This document shows positions 27,768 to 35,717 of a DNA stretch of 64,000 nt, one piece after another. The stretch's first letter is position 1; every line of letters starts with the position of its first letter. The position numbers and the translations under genes were made by a program. Source of the stretch: Nostoc piscinale CENA21 (GTDB lineage Bacteria; Cyanobacteriota; Cyanobacteriia; Cyanobacteriales; Nostocaceae); contig NZ_CP012036.1 in assembly GCF_001298445.1 (NCBI RefSeq), forward strand, positions 1,159,091 through 1,223,090, in the 5' to 3' direction. The notes under the pieces are model-generated. The model saw nothing but the letters and a program-made list of their open reading frames with translations, searched no databases and had not been told where the DNA came from.

Positions 27768-27801
27768 ACAAAAATAACCCGCAAAAGCGAGTTATTTTTG
27801 T
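27768..27801. terminator. Bidirectional terminator
   Basis: Perfect 11-bp stem ACAAAAATAAC / GTTATTTTTGT with an inner CGC/GCG pair. It sits between the antiporter relic (+) and the GNAT gene (-). Confidence 0.65.
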
Positions 27802-27820
27802 GTTTGAGCAAAAATTATAT

Positions 27821-28396
27821 TTAGTCTCTCTCTGGTTGCCAATGAGGATTCGTGAGACTGGTAAGAATATGATCTTGCCACTTGCCGTTAATTAATAAAT
27901 AGTCTCTGGCATATCCTTCGACTACAAATCCTAATCTTCTCAGTACATTACCGCTACGTTGATTATGTGGCATATAATTTGCCATGATGCGATGAAAATT
28001 TAAATCATCAAATACATATTGAATTGCTGCTTTTAATCCTTCTGTCATGTAGCCTTTACCTTGCTCATGTTCAGCTAGACTATAACCTACATAACAAAAA
28101 TGGGCGGCTCCCCGAATAAAATTATTAAAATTAATTGTGCCAAGGATAATTTTAGGATTTTTGCGATGAAAGATAAATAATTTTAAAGATTGATCATGAA
28201 TAAATTCTAAGAATGTATTTTCTAGTTGATATTGCCAATACTCTTCTGTAAAAAAACCATCCCCCCATTTAGGATAAAAAGGAGTTAGATAAGATTTGTT
28301 GTCTAGGAAATATTTTAGGATTTGGGGAATATCTTCTTGGATGGCAATGCGTAATAATAAGCGATCGCTAGTAATAATTGGCAATTCTGAGTGCAT
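27821..28396 (-). CDS. GNAT family N-acetyltransferase (RimJ/RimL type)
   Basis: A 191-residue acetyltransferase. TERLLLR-like start (TSDRLLLRIAIQEDIPQIL), the acetyl-CoA loop EQGKGYMTEGLKAAIQYVF and the NQRSGNVLRRLGFVVEGYAR end are typical of the ribosomal-protein alanine acetyltransferase group. Substrate may be a ribosomal protein N-terminus or a small molecule. Monocistronic. Confidence 0.88.
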   Translation of the reverse strand: MHSELPIITSDRLLLRIAIQEDIPQILKYFLDNKSYLTPFYPKWGDGFFTEEYWQYQLENTFLEFIHDQSLKLFIFHRKNPKIILGTINFNNFIRGAAHFCYVGYSLAEHEQGKGYMTEGLKAAIQYVFDDLNFHRIMANYMPHNQRSGNVLRRLGFVVEGYARDYLLINGKWQDHILTSLTNPHWQPERD

Positions 28397-28642
28397 ACAA
28401 ACTTGACCAACTTGATAACTGATGGCTACAGCATTTTATTCTGGCTGTTTGCGGTTGTGAGTACCAAACAGTAAAACTGTTATAACAAGATTTAGCAGAA
28501 TTAGCATTTTCGAGATTTTGTCTTCCTTGTTTACCCTGTCTCCCTTGTCTCTGTTGTTCATATAGTATAAAAGAGCGATCGCCTCTACCAGTTGATCAAA
28601 TTCTGGAAATTAGGCGATCGCATTTTGAATATATTCAATACT

Positions 28643-29347
28643 TTAATAACTTAGAGTCAGTTGTAACTGGAGGTAGTCCACAAAATCTACAAGTTCTGTC
28701 TCCGAGAGATGGTGACGTGATTTTTTACCATATTTTTGCTGTAAATACTCTCTACCCTGCTGGGGAGTCCAATTTAACTGTGATAAATAGGTGTCGGTTT
28801 TGGCAATAAAATCAGCACGAATTTCTGCCGTAATTCCATTATTCAGTATTTCTTTTGTATCGGAAGTTACAGTTTTTGTACCATTAATTTTTAGACTCAC
28901 TCGTTTTCCTAGTACTTGCCAGTCTATTTCCTTATGTCCATCCCAACTTACCCCTACAGAGCGATAAGTCACTGGATGATAAATTGTACAAAATACTATA
29001 GCTTTTTCGCCTGGACTTACTGCAATTGTTAGTGGCTGAAGTAATTTTTCATAGCTTAAGGCATCAAGTGAGAGCAATAAACCCTTGGAGAAATAAGACT
29101 CACTTCCTGAGCGAATAATATAAGGCTTATCTGCCAAAATATGTAAATCTGTTTTTTCACTTTTTCCCTGAGAAGTTTCTACTATTTTGTTAACTTCTAT
29201 TTCCGTAATCACGCCAGTTAATGCTCTGTCATAAATAGGTATTTGTTTACCATCATCAGACAGCGTATACCAACAATGATCATTTTCTTTACTCACAAAT
29301 ACATACTGAGGTTTTGGGATAGAGCCGAACCCTAGTTTAATATCCAT
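28643..29347 (-). CDS. Conserved cyanobacterial protein of unknown function
   Basis: A 234-residue soluble protein. The N-terminal 160 residues are beta-rich without a known motif. The end (WTPQQGREYLQQKYGKKSR, then LSETELVDFVDYLQLQL) is a short helical module also seen at the ends of other cyanobacterial proteins. No signal peptide or membrane segment. It lies alone between GNAT and Uma2 genes. Confidence 0.55.
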   Translation of the reverse strand: MDIKLGFGSIPKPQYVFVSKENDHCWYTLSDDGKQIPIYDRALTGVITEIEVNKIVETSQGKSEKTDLHILADKPYIIRSGSESYFSKGLLLSLDALSYEKLLQPLTIAVSPGEKAIVFCTIYHPVTYRSVGVSWDGHKEIDWQVLGKRVSLKINGTKTVTSDTKEILNNGITAEIRADFIAKTDTYLSQLNWTPQQGREYLQQKYGKKSRHHLSETELVDFVDYLQLQLTLSY

Positions 29348-29458
29348 ATTCCATGAGAATATTTATGCAACTAAATTGTCAACCAGCAATTAGTTTTATC
29401 ATTCCCTAATCAGTTAGTTGATTAACAACCTTGCACAAAAAAAGCGCCAAATATCACA

Positions 29459-29496
29459 AGCCACGTTTCTCGATTCTGTTCTTGAGGAACGTGGCT
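29459..29496. terminator. Hairpin after the second Uma2 gene
   Basis: Arms AGCCACGTTTCTC / GAGGAACGTGGCT, 13 bp with one mismatch, 30 bases past the minus-strand Uma2 stop. The flanking T-run is weak. Confidence 0.4.
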
Positions 29497-29525
29497 GGTA
29501 ATGACGAGAGATGTAATAAAAATCT

Positions 29526-30269
29526 TCAGGCTAAACTTTCAGGTTCTACACCTAAAACTCTTAATTGTTCAGCCAGCAATTGCATTTTTTGTTCTGTTTG
29601 GATACGTAGCTGGCGCTCAAAATTTAATTGTTCTTCTATTTCGTGAACACGTTCTTCTGCGGTGAGTAACCTTTGTCCTTCTTCGTTATACCAATATAAC
29701 CATTCTCTTGCAATACCTTGATAAATTCCCCGTTCTCTGCCAATTCCTAAACCAATTTCTGGTAGCCAAATCGGGTTTCCTGGTATTAAAAAATATTCGC
29801 CATCTTTTAATTGATAAACTTCCAGAGGTGGCTTTTTCTTTCGCAGAGGTTTGTAGATAATGTAGTATAAAACACCTAATTCTTTAGCGTACAATTCTTT
29901 TTTGGTACTGTATTCACCATGACTGATTTGAGAAACGACCTCTAATGCTAAAACTGGTGGTTGTTTTTCTTCCCACGTTACATAACTCAGGCGTAAATCA
30001 CCATCAATAAAGCGTTTAACCCCTATGCTGAGAAAAGCATCAGGCGCGATCGCAGCTTTTTTTGGGTCGTAATAAATTCCCATCTTCACGCCAAAAAACC
30101 AATCCCAACGCTCAGACCACACAAAGGCGAGTGTCGATTTTAGCAAGCTGGGAATTAAATCTTGTAGTTCATTATCCACAGGTGTATCCTCTGAGTCTGG
30201 TAGCTCTTCGGAAGATGGTAAACAGTGTAACGGGTTGTAGTTTAACATGAGCGGTCTGAGTAGATGCAA
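29526..30269 (-). CDS. Uma2 family (DUF820) endonuclease-like protein with coiled-coil tail
   Basis: A 247-residue Uma2 protein. The nuclease-like core shows AIAPDAFLSIGVKR and PPVLALEVVSQ, with KKELYAKELGVLYYIIYKP as the conserved helix. Residues about 200-240 form a charged coiled coil (RVHEIEEQLNFERQLRIQTE). Cyanobacterial Uma2 genes are numerous and their role is not established. Confidence 0.85.
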   Translation of the reverse strand: MHLLRPLMLNYNPLHCLPSSEELPDSEDTPVDNELQDLIPSLLKSTLAFVWSERWDWFFGVKMGIYYDPKKAAIAPDAFLSIGVKRFIDGDLRLSYVTWEEKQPPVLALEVVSQISHGEYSTKKELYAKELGVLYYIIYKPLRKKKPPLEVYQLKDGEYFLIPGNPIWLPEIGLGIGRERGIYQGIAREWLYWYNEEGQRLLTAEERVHEIEEQLNFERQLRIQTEQKMQLLAEQLRVLGVEPESLA

Positions 30270-30358
30270 TTTCTAGAAAGATTTTAGAAAATAATGGAAT
30301 TTTGATATATGTAGATATCACAAAGTTTTAATCGCTAAATTAATACTGTAGTTTTAGT

Positions 30359-30478
30359 AGACCTTACGCAATAACTCTCTCAGACTCTTATAACTTTGTG
30401 TCCTCTGCGTCCTTTGTGGTACCCTGCGGGAAGCCGCTTGCGCGTCTACGTTTTTTCATACTTTCCCGTAAGTGCTGT
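30359..30478. repeat. Possible small dispersed repeat
   Basis: Contains CCTCTGCGTCCTTTGTGG and GCGGGAAGCCGCTTGCGCGT, sequence types that recur in Nostocales genomes, between loosely inverted CTTACGCAA and CCCGTAAG ends. Only one clear copy in this window. Confidence 0.35.
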
Positions 30479-30533
30479 TTAGTTATAATCAAACTGAGTC
30501 ACAATTAAATGTAGGTGAGATAATTTTTGTCAA

Positions 30534-31127
30534 GTGTCATACAGTCAATTTACTATAGAAACTGTCGAAACCACTTTTGACATTACCATCAGGGAATCTG
30601 TGGGTATCTTTGCTGACATACCTGCAATAGAATATAGCGATTTTTTAGCACAAGCACTTAAAAAATATATACCATTGGCTTTAGCGATCGCCACTGGAAA
30701 ATCTCGTTCAGAATTAATTTTGACACCAATATTAGTAGAACTAAAAGAACAATTACAAAATCAAATTAGCTTATTTTCAGGCAGAGAATTTAATGTTAGT
30801 CCCGAAAAAGGTTTAACTGGTTTTTGTAATTTTATTATTAGTAAATCCCCAGAAAAAATAATTATTAAAGCACCTGTAGTTGCCCTAGTAGAAGCTAAAA
30901 ATGATAACATCCAATCTGGATTAGGTCAGTGTATCGCTGAAATGGTAGCTGCACAATTATTTAATCAACAAAAAGGTAATGCAATTGCAACTATTTATGG
31001 TAGCGTCACTACGGGTACTAACTGGAAATTTATGCGGTTGACTGGACAGATAGTAGAAATTGATTTAAATGAATATTTTCTCAGCGATGTGGGCAAAATT
31101 TTAGGAATTATGAGAAGCTTTGTATAA
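30534..31127 (+). CDS. Predicted PD-(D/E)XK nuclease-like protein
   Basis: A 197-residue protein, GTG start at 30534. The segment APVVALVEAKNDNIQSGLGQ fits the E-x-K and downstream Gln of the PD-(D/E)XK nuclease fold, followed by a helix CIAEMVAAQLFNQQKG and a strand. Such proteins are common in cyanobacteria, often as stand-alone genes without a methylase; function unknown. Base composition is AT-rich compared with the neighbours. Confidence 0.55.
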   Translation: MSYSQFTIETVETTFDITIRESVGIFADIPAIEYSDFLAQALKKYIPLALAIATGKSRSELILTPILVELKEQLQNQISLFSGREFNVSPEKGLTGFCNFIISKSPEKIIIKAPVVALVEAKNDNIQSGLGQCIAEMVAAQLFNQQKGNAIATIYGSVTTGTNWKFMRLTGQIVEIDLNEYFLSDVGKILGIMRSFV

Positions 31128-31152
31128 TTTCGTAATTAGATTGATACAAAAA

Positions 31153-31173
31153 AGGCGAGTATAAAACCCGCCT
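31153..31173. terminator. Terminator between convergent genes
   Basis: Stem AGGCGAGT / ACCCGCCT (one mismatch) with A-rich sequence before and after; probably serves both the nuclease-like gene (+) and ndhD1 (-). Confidence 0.55.
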
Positions 31174-31203
31174 GAAAAAATAATTTTATTGATCAATCGC
31201 TGA

Positions 31204-32784
31204 CTAATTACCAATTGTTGGCGCATTCAATGAAAGCTTTGGTGCTTCTGCTTTTTTCTCTGCCAAAGTTGGAACAGAATCACGCAATCTTGCTGTCAAT
31301 TGTACAGTTGTAGAGTCGTAAATTTGAGTCAGCAATTTAGGATAGAAACCGATACCGATAATTGGTACTAGCAAACAAGCGATAATAAAGACTTCGCGGG
31401 GTTCAGCATCGATGAGTTTCTGGTGCGAAACTAATTCTTCGTTTTCTTTGCCGTAGAAGATTTCCCGCAACATTGATAGCAAATAAATTGGGGTTAAAAT
31501 CACACCCACTGCCATCAAAAAGACTACGATAACTTTGAAGGTAGAGCTATAAGCATCGCTAGTGGCAAAGCCCACAAATACCATTAATTCTGCTACGAAA
31601 CCACTCATTCCTGGCAATGCTAAAGAAGCCATTGAACAGGTAGTGAACATAGCAAAAATTTTCTGCATCCGCTTACCAACACCACCCATTTCATCTAGCA
31701 TTAAGGTGTGTGTGCGATCGTAGGTTGCACCAACCAAAAAGAACAAACTCGCCCCAATTAAGCCGTGAGACACCATTTGCAGTACTGCACCACTCAAGCC
31801 CAAATCGGTGAAGGAGGCGATACCGATAGTCACAAAGCCCATGTGGGAAATTGAGGAGTAGGCAATTTTGCGCTTGAGGTTACGCTGGGCAAAGGATGTT
31901 AGGGCGGCGTAGATAATGTTAACTACCCCTAAAATTATGAGAACCGGGGCAAAATACGCATGGGCATCGGGCAGCATTTGGGCATTCATCCGAATCAAGG
32001 CATAACCGCCCATTTTCAAGAGAATACCTGCCAGTAACATGTGTACAGGTGCTGTAGCTTCACCGTGGGCATCAGGTAGCCAGGTATGTAGGGGAATAAT
32101 TGGTAATTTGACGGCGTAAGCAATCAAAAAGCCAGCATAAAGTAACAGTTGGAAATTAAGGGCGTAATCTTTGAGGCCGAGGGAGTGCATATCAAAGGTG
32201 ACTGTATCGCCATAAAAGGCCATCGTCAACGCCCCGACCAAGATAAACAGCGAACCGCCAGCAGTGTACAAAATAAACTTGGTCGCTGCGTATTGCCGCT
32301 TTTTACCACCCCAAATTGCCAACAGCAAGTAAACCGGAATCAATTCCAGTTCCCACACCAAGAAAAACAGCAACATATCCTGCACAGCGAAGACCGCAAT
32401 TTGTCCGCCATACATCGCCAGGATTAAAAAGTAAAATAGCCTGGGTTTAAGGGTGACAGGCCAAGCTGCTAATATTGCCAGGGTAGTAATGAATCCAGTC
32501 AAAATAATTAGGGGCATGGATAAACCATCTGCCCCTACTGACCACTTCAAATCTAGCTGTGGTACCCAGGCATAACTTTCAGACAGCTGCAAGTCTGGGT
32601 TGGAGAAGTCGTACCCGGTATAAAAGGCGTAGACAATCAGCGCGAAGTCTATCAACCCAACTATCAGGGAATACCAACGCACTGTTTTACCATCTTTATC
32701 CGGGATAATCGGAATCAAGAGTGATGCCGCAATCGGCAAGAGGATAATTGTCGTCAGCCACGGGAAATTAGCTGTATTCATCAC
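31204..32784 (-). CDS. ndhD1: NAD(P)H-quinone oxidoreductase subunit NdhD1
   Basis: A 526-residue, 14-helix antiporter-like subunit of the NDH-1 complex in the thylakoid membrane, acting in respiration and cyclic electron flow. The conserved charged block is FLVWELELIPVYLLLAIWGG; LPDAHGEATAPVHMLLAGIL and KRKIAYSSISHMGFV are also typical. Similarity to the D1 type (paired with NdhF1) is inferred from the neighbour. An unrelated kinase gene separates it from ndhF1. Confidence 0.92.
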   Translation of the reverse strand: MMNTANFPWLTTIILLPIAASLLIPIIPDKDGKTVRWYSLIVGLIDFALIVYAFYTGYDFSNPDLQLSESYAWVPQLDLKWSVGADGLSMPLIILTGFITTLAILAAWPVTLKPRLFYFLILAMYGGQIAVFAVQDMLLFFLVWELELIPVYLLLAIWGGKKRQYAATKFILYTAGGSLFILVGALTMAFYGDTVTFDMHSLGLKDYALNFQLLLYAGFLIAYAVKLPIIPLHTWLPDAHGEATAPVHMLLAGILLKMGGYALIRMNAQMLPDAHAYFAPVLIILGVVNIIYAALTSFAQRNLKRKIAYSSISHMGFVTIGIASFTDLGLSGAVLQMVSHGLIGASLFFLVGATYDRTHTLMLDEMGGVGKRMQKIFAMFTTCSMASLALPGMSGFVAELMVFVGFATSDAYSSTFKVIVVFLMAVGVILTPIYLLSMLREIFYGKENEELVSHQKLIDAEPREVFIIACLLVPIIGIGFYPKLLTQIYDSTTVQLTARLRDSVPTLAEKKAEAPKLSLNAPTIGN

Positions 32785-33016
32785 AATTTGTCTACAATCA
32801 AAATCATGTTTATCAAGGAAGCCCTAGCTATTAAGTAGCAGCTTTTTGGGGATTTGGCATTCCTTGTTAGGTTGATTTAATTAAGTGGACAATCCCCACT
32901 TATTATTGTGGTAGTATCTTTTAACTTTAGCGGTGACTCAGTATCGGTGAGAATACCCGCTTTCAGCGAGCAGTTTACCGAAAATTTTAGGACTGCGATC
33001 GCACCATCTCAGGAAA

Positions 33017-33046
33017 ATTCGTAATTCGTAATTCACAATTCGTCAT
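33017..33046. repeat. Heptamer tandem repeat (STRR type)
   Basis: ATTCGTA, ATTCGTA, ATTCACA, ATTCGTC plus a partial unit, in the spacer between the PAS kinase stop and ndhD1. Confidence 0.65.
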
Positions 33047-33063
33047 TAGGATAGTTGATAAAA

Positions 33064-35202
33064 TCAGTTCTCCCGTACTAAGTGAATAGGAATTGTCATG
33101 ATAAATTCAGCACCTTTTCCTGGAGAAGAAATACATTCTAAAGACCCTTGATGTCTGTTAGTAATAATTTGGTAACTAATAGACAAACCCATCCCCGTTC
33201 CTTTACCTACAGGTTTACTTGTAAAAAAGGGGTCAAATATTTTTTGTCTGACTTCATCTGACATCCCGACACCATTATCGATAATGCTGATTTTGACTTG
33301 TTTGGGGTTTAGCATAGCTGTACGGATGCAAATAGTTGGTGTTAGCTGCTGGACATTTTCTTCTAACGCATCAATCGCATTCAGCAAAATATTCATAAAT
33401 ACTTGGTTGAGTTGCCCAGCATAACATTCAACTAAAGGTAAATTGCTATATTCCTTAATCACTAAAATATTGGGTCTGTTTATTTTAGATGTTAGACGAT
33501 GCTCTAAAATCATTAAAGTACTATCCAGACCATCATGTATATCAGCAGCTTTTAAATCAGATTCATCCAGACGAGAAAAGGTACGTAGAGATGTTACAAT
33601 ATCACTGATTCGAGTTGCTCCAAATGTCATTGAAGAGTAAAGTTTTGGCAAATCTTCGATTATAAATTCTAAATCACAATTTTCAGTTTCTGCTTGAATT
33701 TCTAAGTCTGGTTTTGGATAATGATATTTGTAAAGTTTAAGAATTTTGATGATATTTTGAGTATATTGATAGGCATGTTTGAGATTGCCAAAAATAAAAT
33801 TAACTGGATTATTGATTTCATGAGCAACTCCCGCAACTAGTTGCCCCAGAGAAGACATTTTTTCAGTTTGAATCAGTTGCAATTGCGTATGTTGCAATTC
33901 CTGTAAAGCTTGTTCTAATTCCTTGGCTTTTTGACTGAGTTCGGCTTCTGCTTGTTTACGTGCAGTAATATCATTACGAATAGCTACATATTGCTGGGGT
34001 TTGCCTTGCTCATCTAAAACAGGCACAATTGTCGTATCTACCCAATAATATGTGCCATCTTTCGCCAGATTTTTAACTTCGCCTTTCCAAACTCTTCCCT
34101 GACTAATAGTGAACCACATCTCTTGGAAAAACTCTTGGGAGTGATAACCAGAATTGATAATTCTATGGGTTTTACCAATTAATTCTTCTGGTTGATATTG
34201 GGAGATTTGACAAAACTTATCATTCACATATTCAATAATGCCTTGATTGTTAGTTACGGCAACAATAGATGATTGGTCTAAAGCGAATTTGATATCTGCT
34301 AATTCTTTAAGGGATTTTTTAAGAGTAATTTCTGCTTGTTTCCGCGCAGTAATATCATTACGAATAGCTACATATTGCTGGGGTTTGCCTTGCTCATCTA
34401 AAACAGGCACAATTGTCGTATCTACCCAATAATATGTGCCATCTTTTGCCAAATTTTTAACTTCTCTTTTCCATACCTTTCCCTGTCCGAGAGTTAACCA
34501 CATCTCTTGAAAAAACTCTTGGGAGTGATAGCCAGAATTGATAATTCTATGGGTTTTACCAATTAATTCTTCTGGTTGATATTGGGAGATTTGACAAAAC
34601 TTATCATTCACATATTCAATAATGCCTTGATTGTTAGTTACGGCAACAATAGATGATTGGTCTAAAGCGAATTTGATATCTGCTAATTCTTTAAGGGATT
34701 TTTTGAGATTAGTTTCTGCTTGTTGCTGGGCAGTAATATAAGTATTTTTACGATTTGTAATATCTTCAACGATGGACAAAACACTAGTCACATTTCCTTG
34801 AGAATCAAATACAGGAGTGTGATGCCATTCGCAAGTCATTATTTTGCCATCTTTAGTAAAATTCTCATTGGTACAGTAATTTCTCCCATGTTGCTTGAGC
34901 AATGCAGTCATTAACTGATTGGCATCTTCTTTAGGAATACTAGGTAATAGAATTTCCGCAATATGAAGGTTGAGTACTTCTTGTTTACTGTAACCAAAGA
35001 TACGTTCAGCTGCCGGATTCCAATCTAAAACCTCAAAATCTATATTCCACTGAATAATTCCTAAAGGATGATATTCGACCAAAAAAAACAATTTCTGCTG
35101 AGTGTTTTGAAGTAATTTTCGTGTATTCTCTAAATCTGCTATTAAATGATCTCGCTGCTGGCAACAAGTCGGTAGCTCTTGATACTCAGATTCAACGAAC
35201 AT
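33064..35202 (-). CDS. PAS-domain sensor histidine kinase with duplicated PAS units
   Basis: A 712-residue cytoplasmic kinase: PAS domain at about 36-150 (VEYHPLGIIQWNIDFEVLDW), two nearly identical PAS/PAC units at about 165-420, a coiled coil, then HisKA (LVAGVAHEINNPVNFIFGNL, phosphohistidine near residue 458) and ATPase domain (IDNGVGM, GKGTGMGLSIS). No receiver domain. The two PAS units are 128 residues (384 bp) each and differ at only a few positions. It splits ndhF1 from ndhD1. Signal and partner unknown. Confidence 0.92.
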   Translation of the reverse strand: MFVESEYQELPTCCQQRDHLIADLENTRKLLQNTQQKLFFLVEYHPLGIIQWNIDFEVLDWNPAAERIFGYSKQEVLNLHIAEILLPSIPKEDANQLMTALLKQHGRNYCTNENFTKDGKIMTCEWHHTPVFDSQGNVTSVLSIVEDITNRKNTYITAQQQAETNLKKSLKELADIKFALDQSSIVAVTNNQGIIEYVNDKFCQISQYQPEELIGKTHRIINSGYHSQEFFQEMWLTLGQGKVWKREVKNLAKDGTYYWVDTTIVPVLDEQGKPQQYVAIRNDITARKQAEITLKKSLKELADIKFALDQSSIVAVTNNQGIIEYVNDKFCQISQYQPEELIGKTHRIINSGYHSQEFFQEMWFTISQGRVWKGEVKNLAKDGTYYWVDTTIVPVLDEQGKPQQYVAIRNDITARKQAEAELSQKAKELEQALQELQHTQLQLIQTEKMSSLGQLVAGVAHEINNPVNFIFGNLKHAYQYTQNIIKILKLYKYHYPKPDLEIQAETENCDLEFIIEDLPKLYSSMTFGATRISDIVTSLRTFSRLDESDLKAADIHDGLDSTLMILEHRLTSKINRPNILVIKEYSNLPLVECYAGQLNQVFMNILLNAIDALEENVQQLTPTICIRTAMLNPKQVKISIIDNGVGMSDEVRQKIFDPFFTSKPVGKGTGMGLSISYQIITNRHQGSLECISSPGKGAEFIMTIPIHLVREN

Positions 35203-35339
35203 AGTGTTTGATCTCCAGCCCAGTTAAAACAGGGAAAACAAGTAAATTTCGATGTTAGTATTAATATTGCCCAAATTAGTGTGAATAATTTACTTGGGTA
35301 GCGAAGACTGAAGACTATTGATTGATACGATGTTGTCTA

Positions 35340-35630
35340 GCAAGAATTAATAGCTTTTAATACGTCTTTGGTTTCATCTATTGTTAGAGTTTACCTTTGG
35401 AAACTTTTCCCTTTAAGCTTTTATAAGAAGCAATTGATGAATCAAAACTTTCAGTTGATGCGCTTGGATCAGATGCTAACAAGTCTTTCTTGTCTTGTAC
35501 TGCGGCATTAATTTTTGCATTAACAACTTTTAACACTTATTTGGGTTCATCGATTGCCAGGGTTTCACCTTTGAAAACTTTGCCCTTTAAACTTCTGTAA
35601 GAAGCGATCGCTGAATCAACATCTTGAGTT
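35340..35630 (-). pseudogene. Relic of a repeat-containing protein
   Basis: Minus-strand translation gives two similar blocks, DSAIASYRSLKGKVFKGETL and DSSIASYKSLKGKVSKGKL, about 57 codons apart, joined by VLKVVNAKINAAVQDKKDLL. Several stops interrupt the frame and no start is present. The repeat family is not recognised. It probably represents a lost gene between the kinase and ndhF1. Confidence 0.6.
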
Positions 35631-35652
35631 TTGCTATATAACCAAAAAAAAG

Positions 35653-35669
35653 GAGTCTAATTCAGACTC
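35653..35669 (-). terminator. Terminator downstream of ndhF1
   Basis: Stem GAGTCT / AGACTC; on the minus strand followed by CCTTTTTTTT. A second hairpin (AAGGGTGG / CCACCCTT, 35687-35710) lies right after the ndhF1 stop. Together they separate ndhF1 from downstream genes. Confidence 0.7.
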
Positions 35670-35717
35670 TCAAAAATGAAAAATTGAAGGGTGGACAGTC
35701 GCCCACCCTTATGAGAA

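Larger units (their letters stand above)
35203..35717. other. Intergenic region with repeat-protein relic and ndhF1 terminators
   Basis: Between the PAS kinase and ndhF1. It holds the decayed repeat-protein gene (35340-35630) and two hairpins after ndhF1. Confidence 0.55.
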
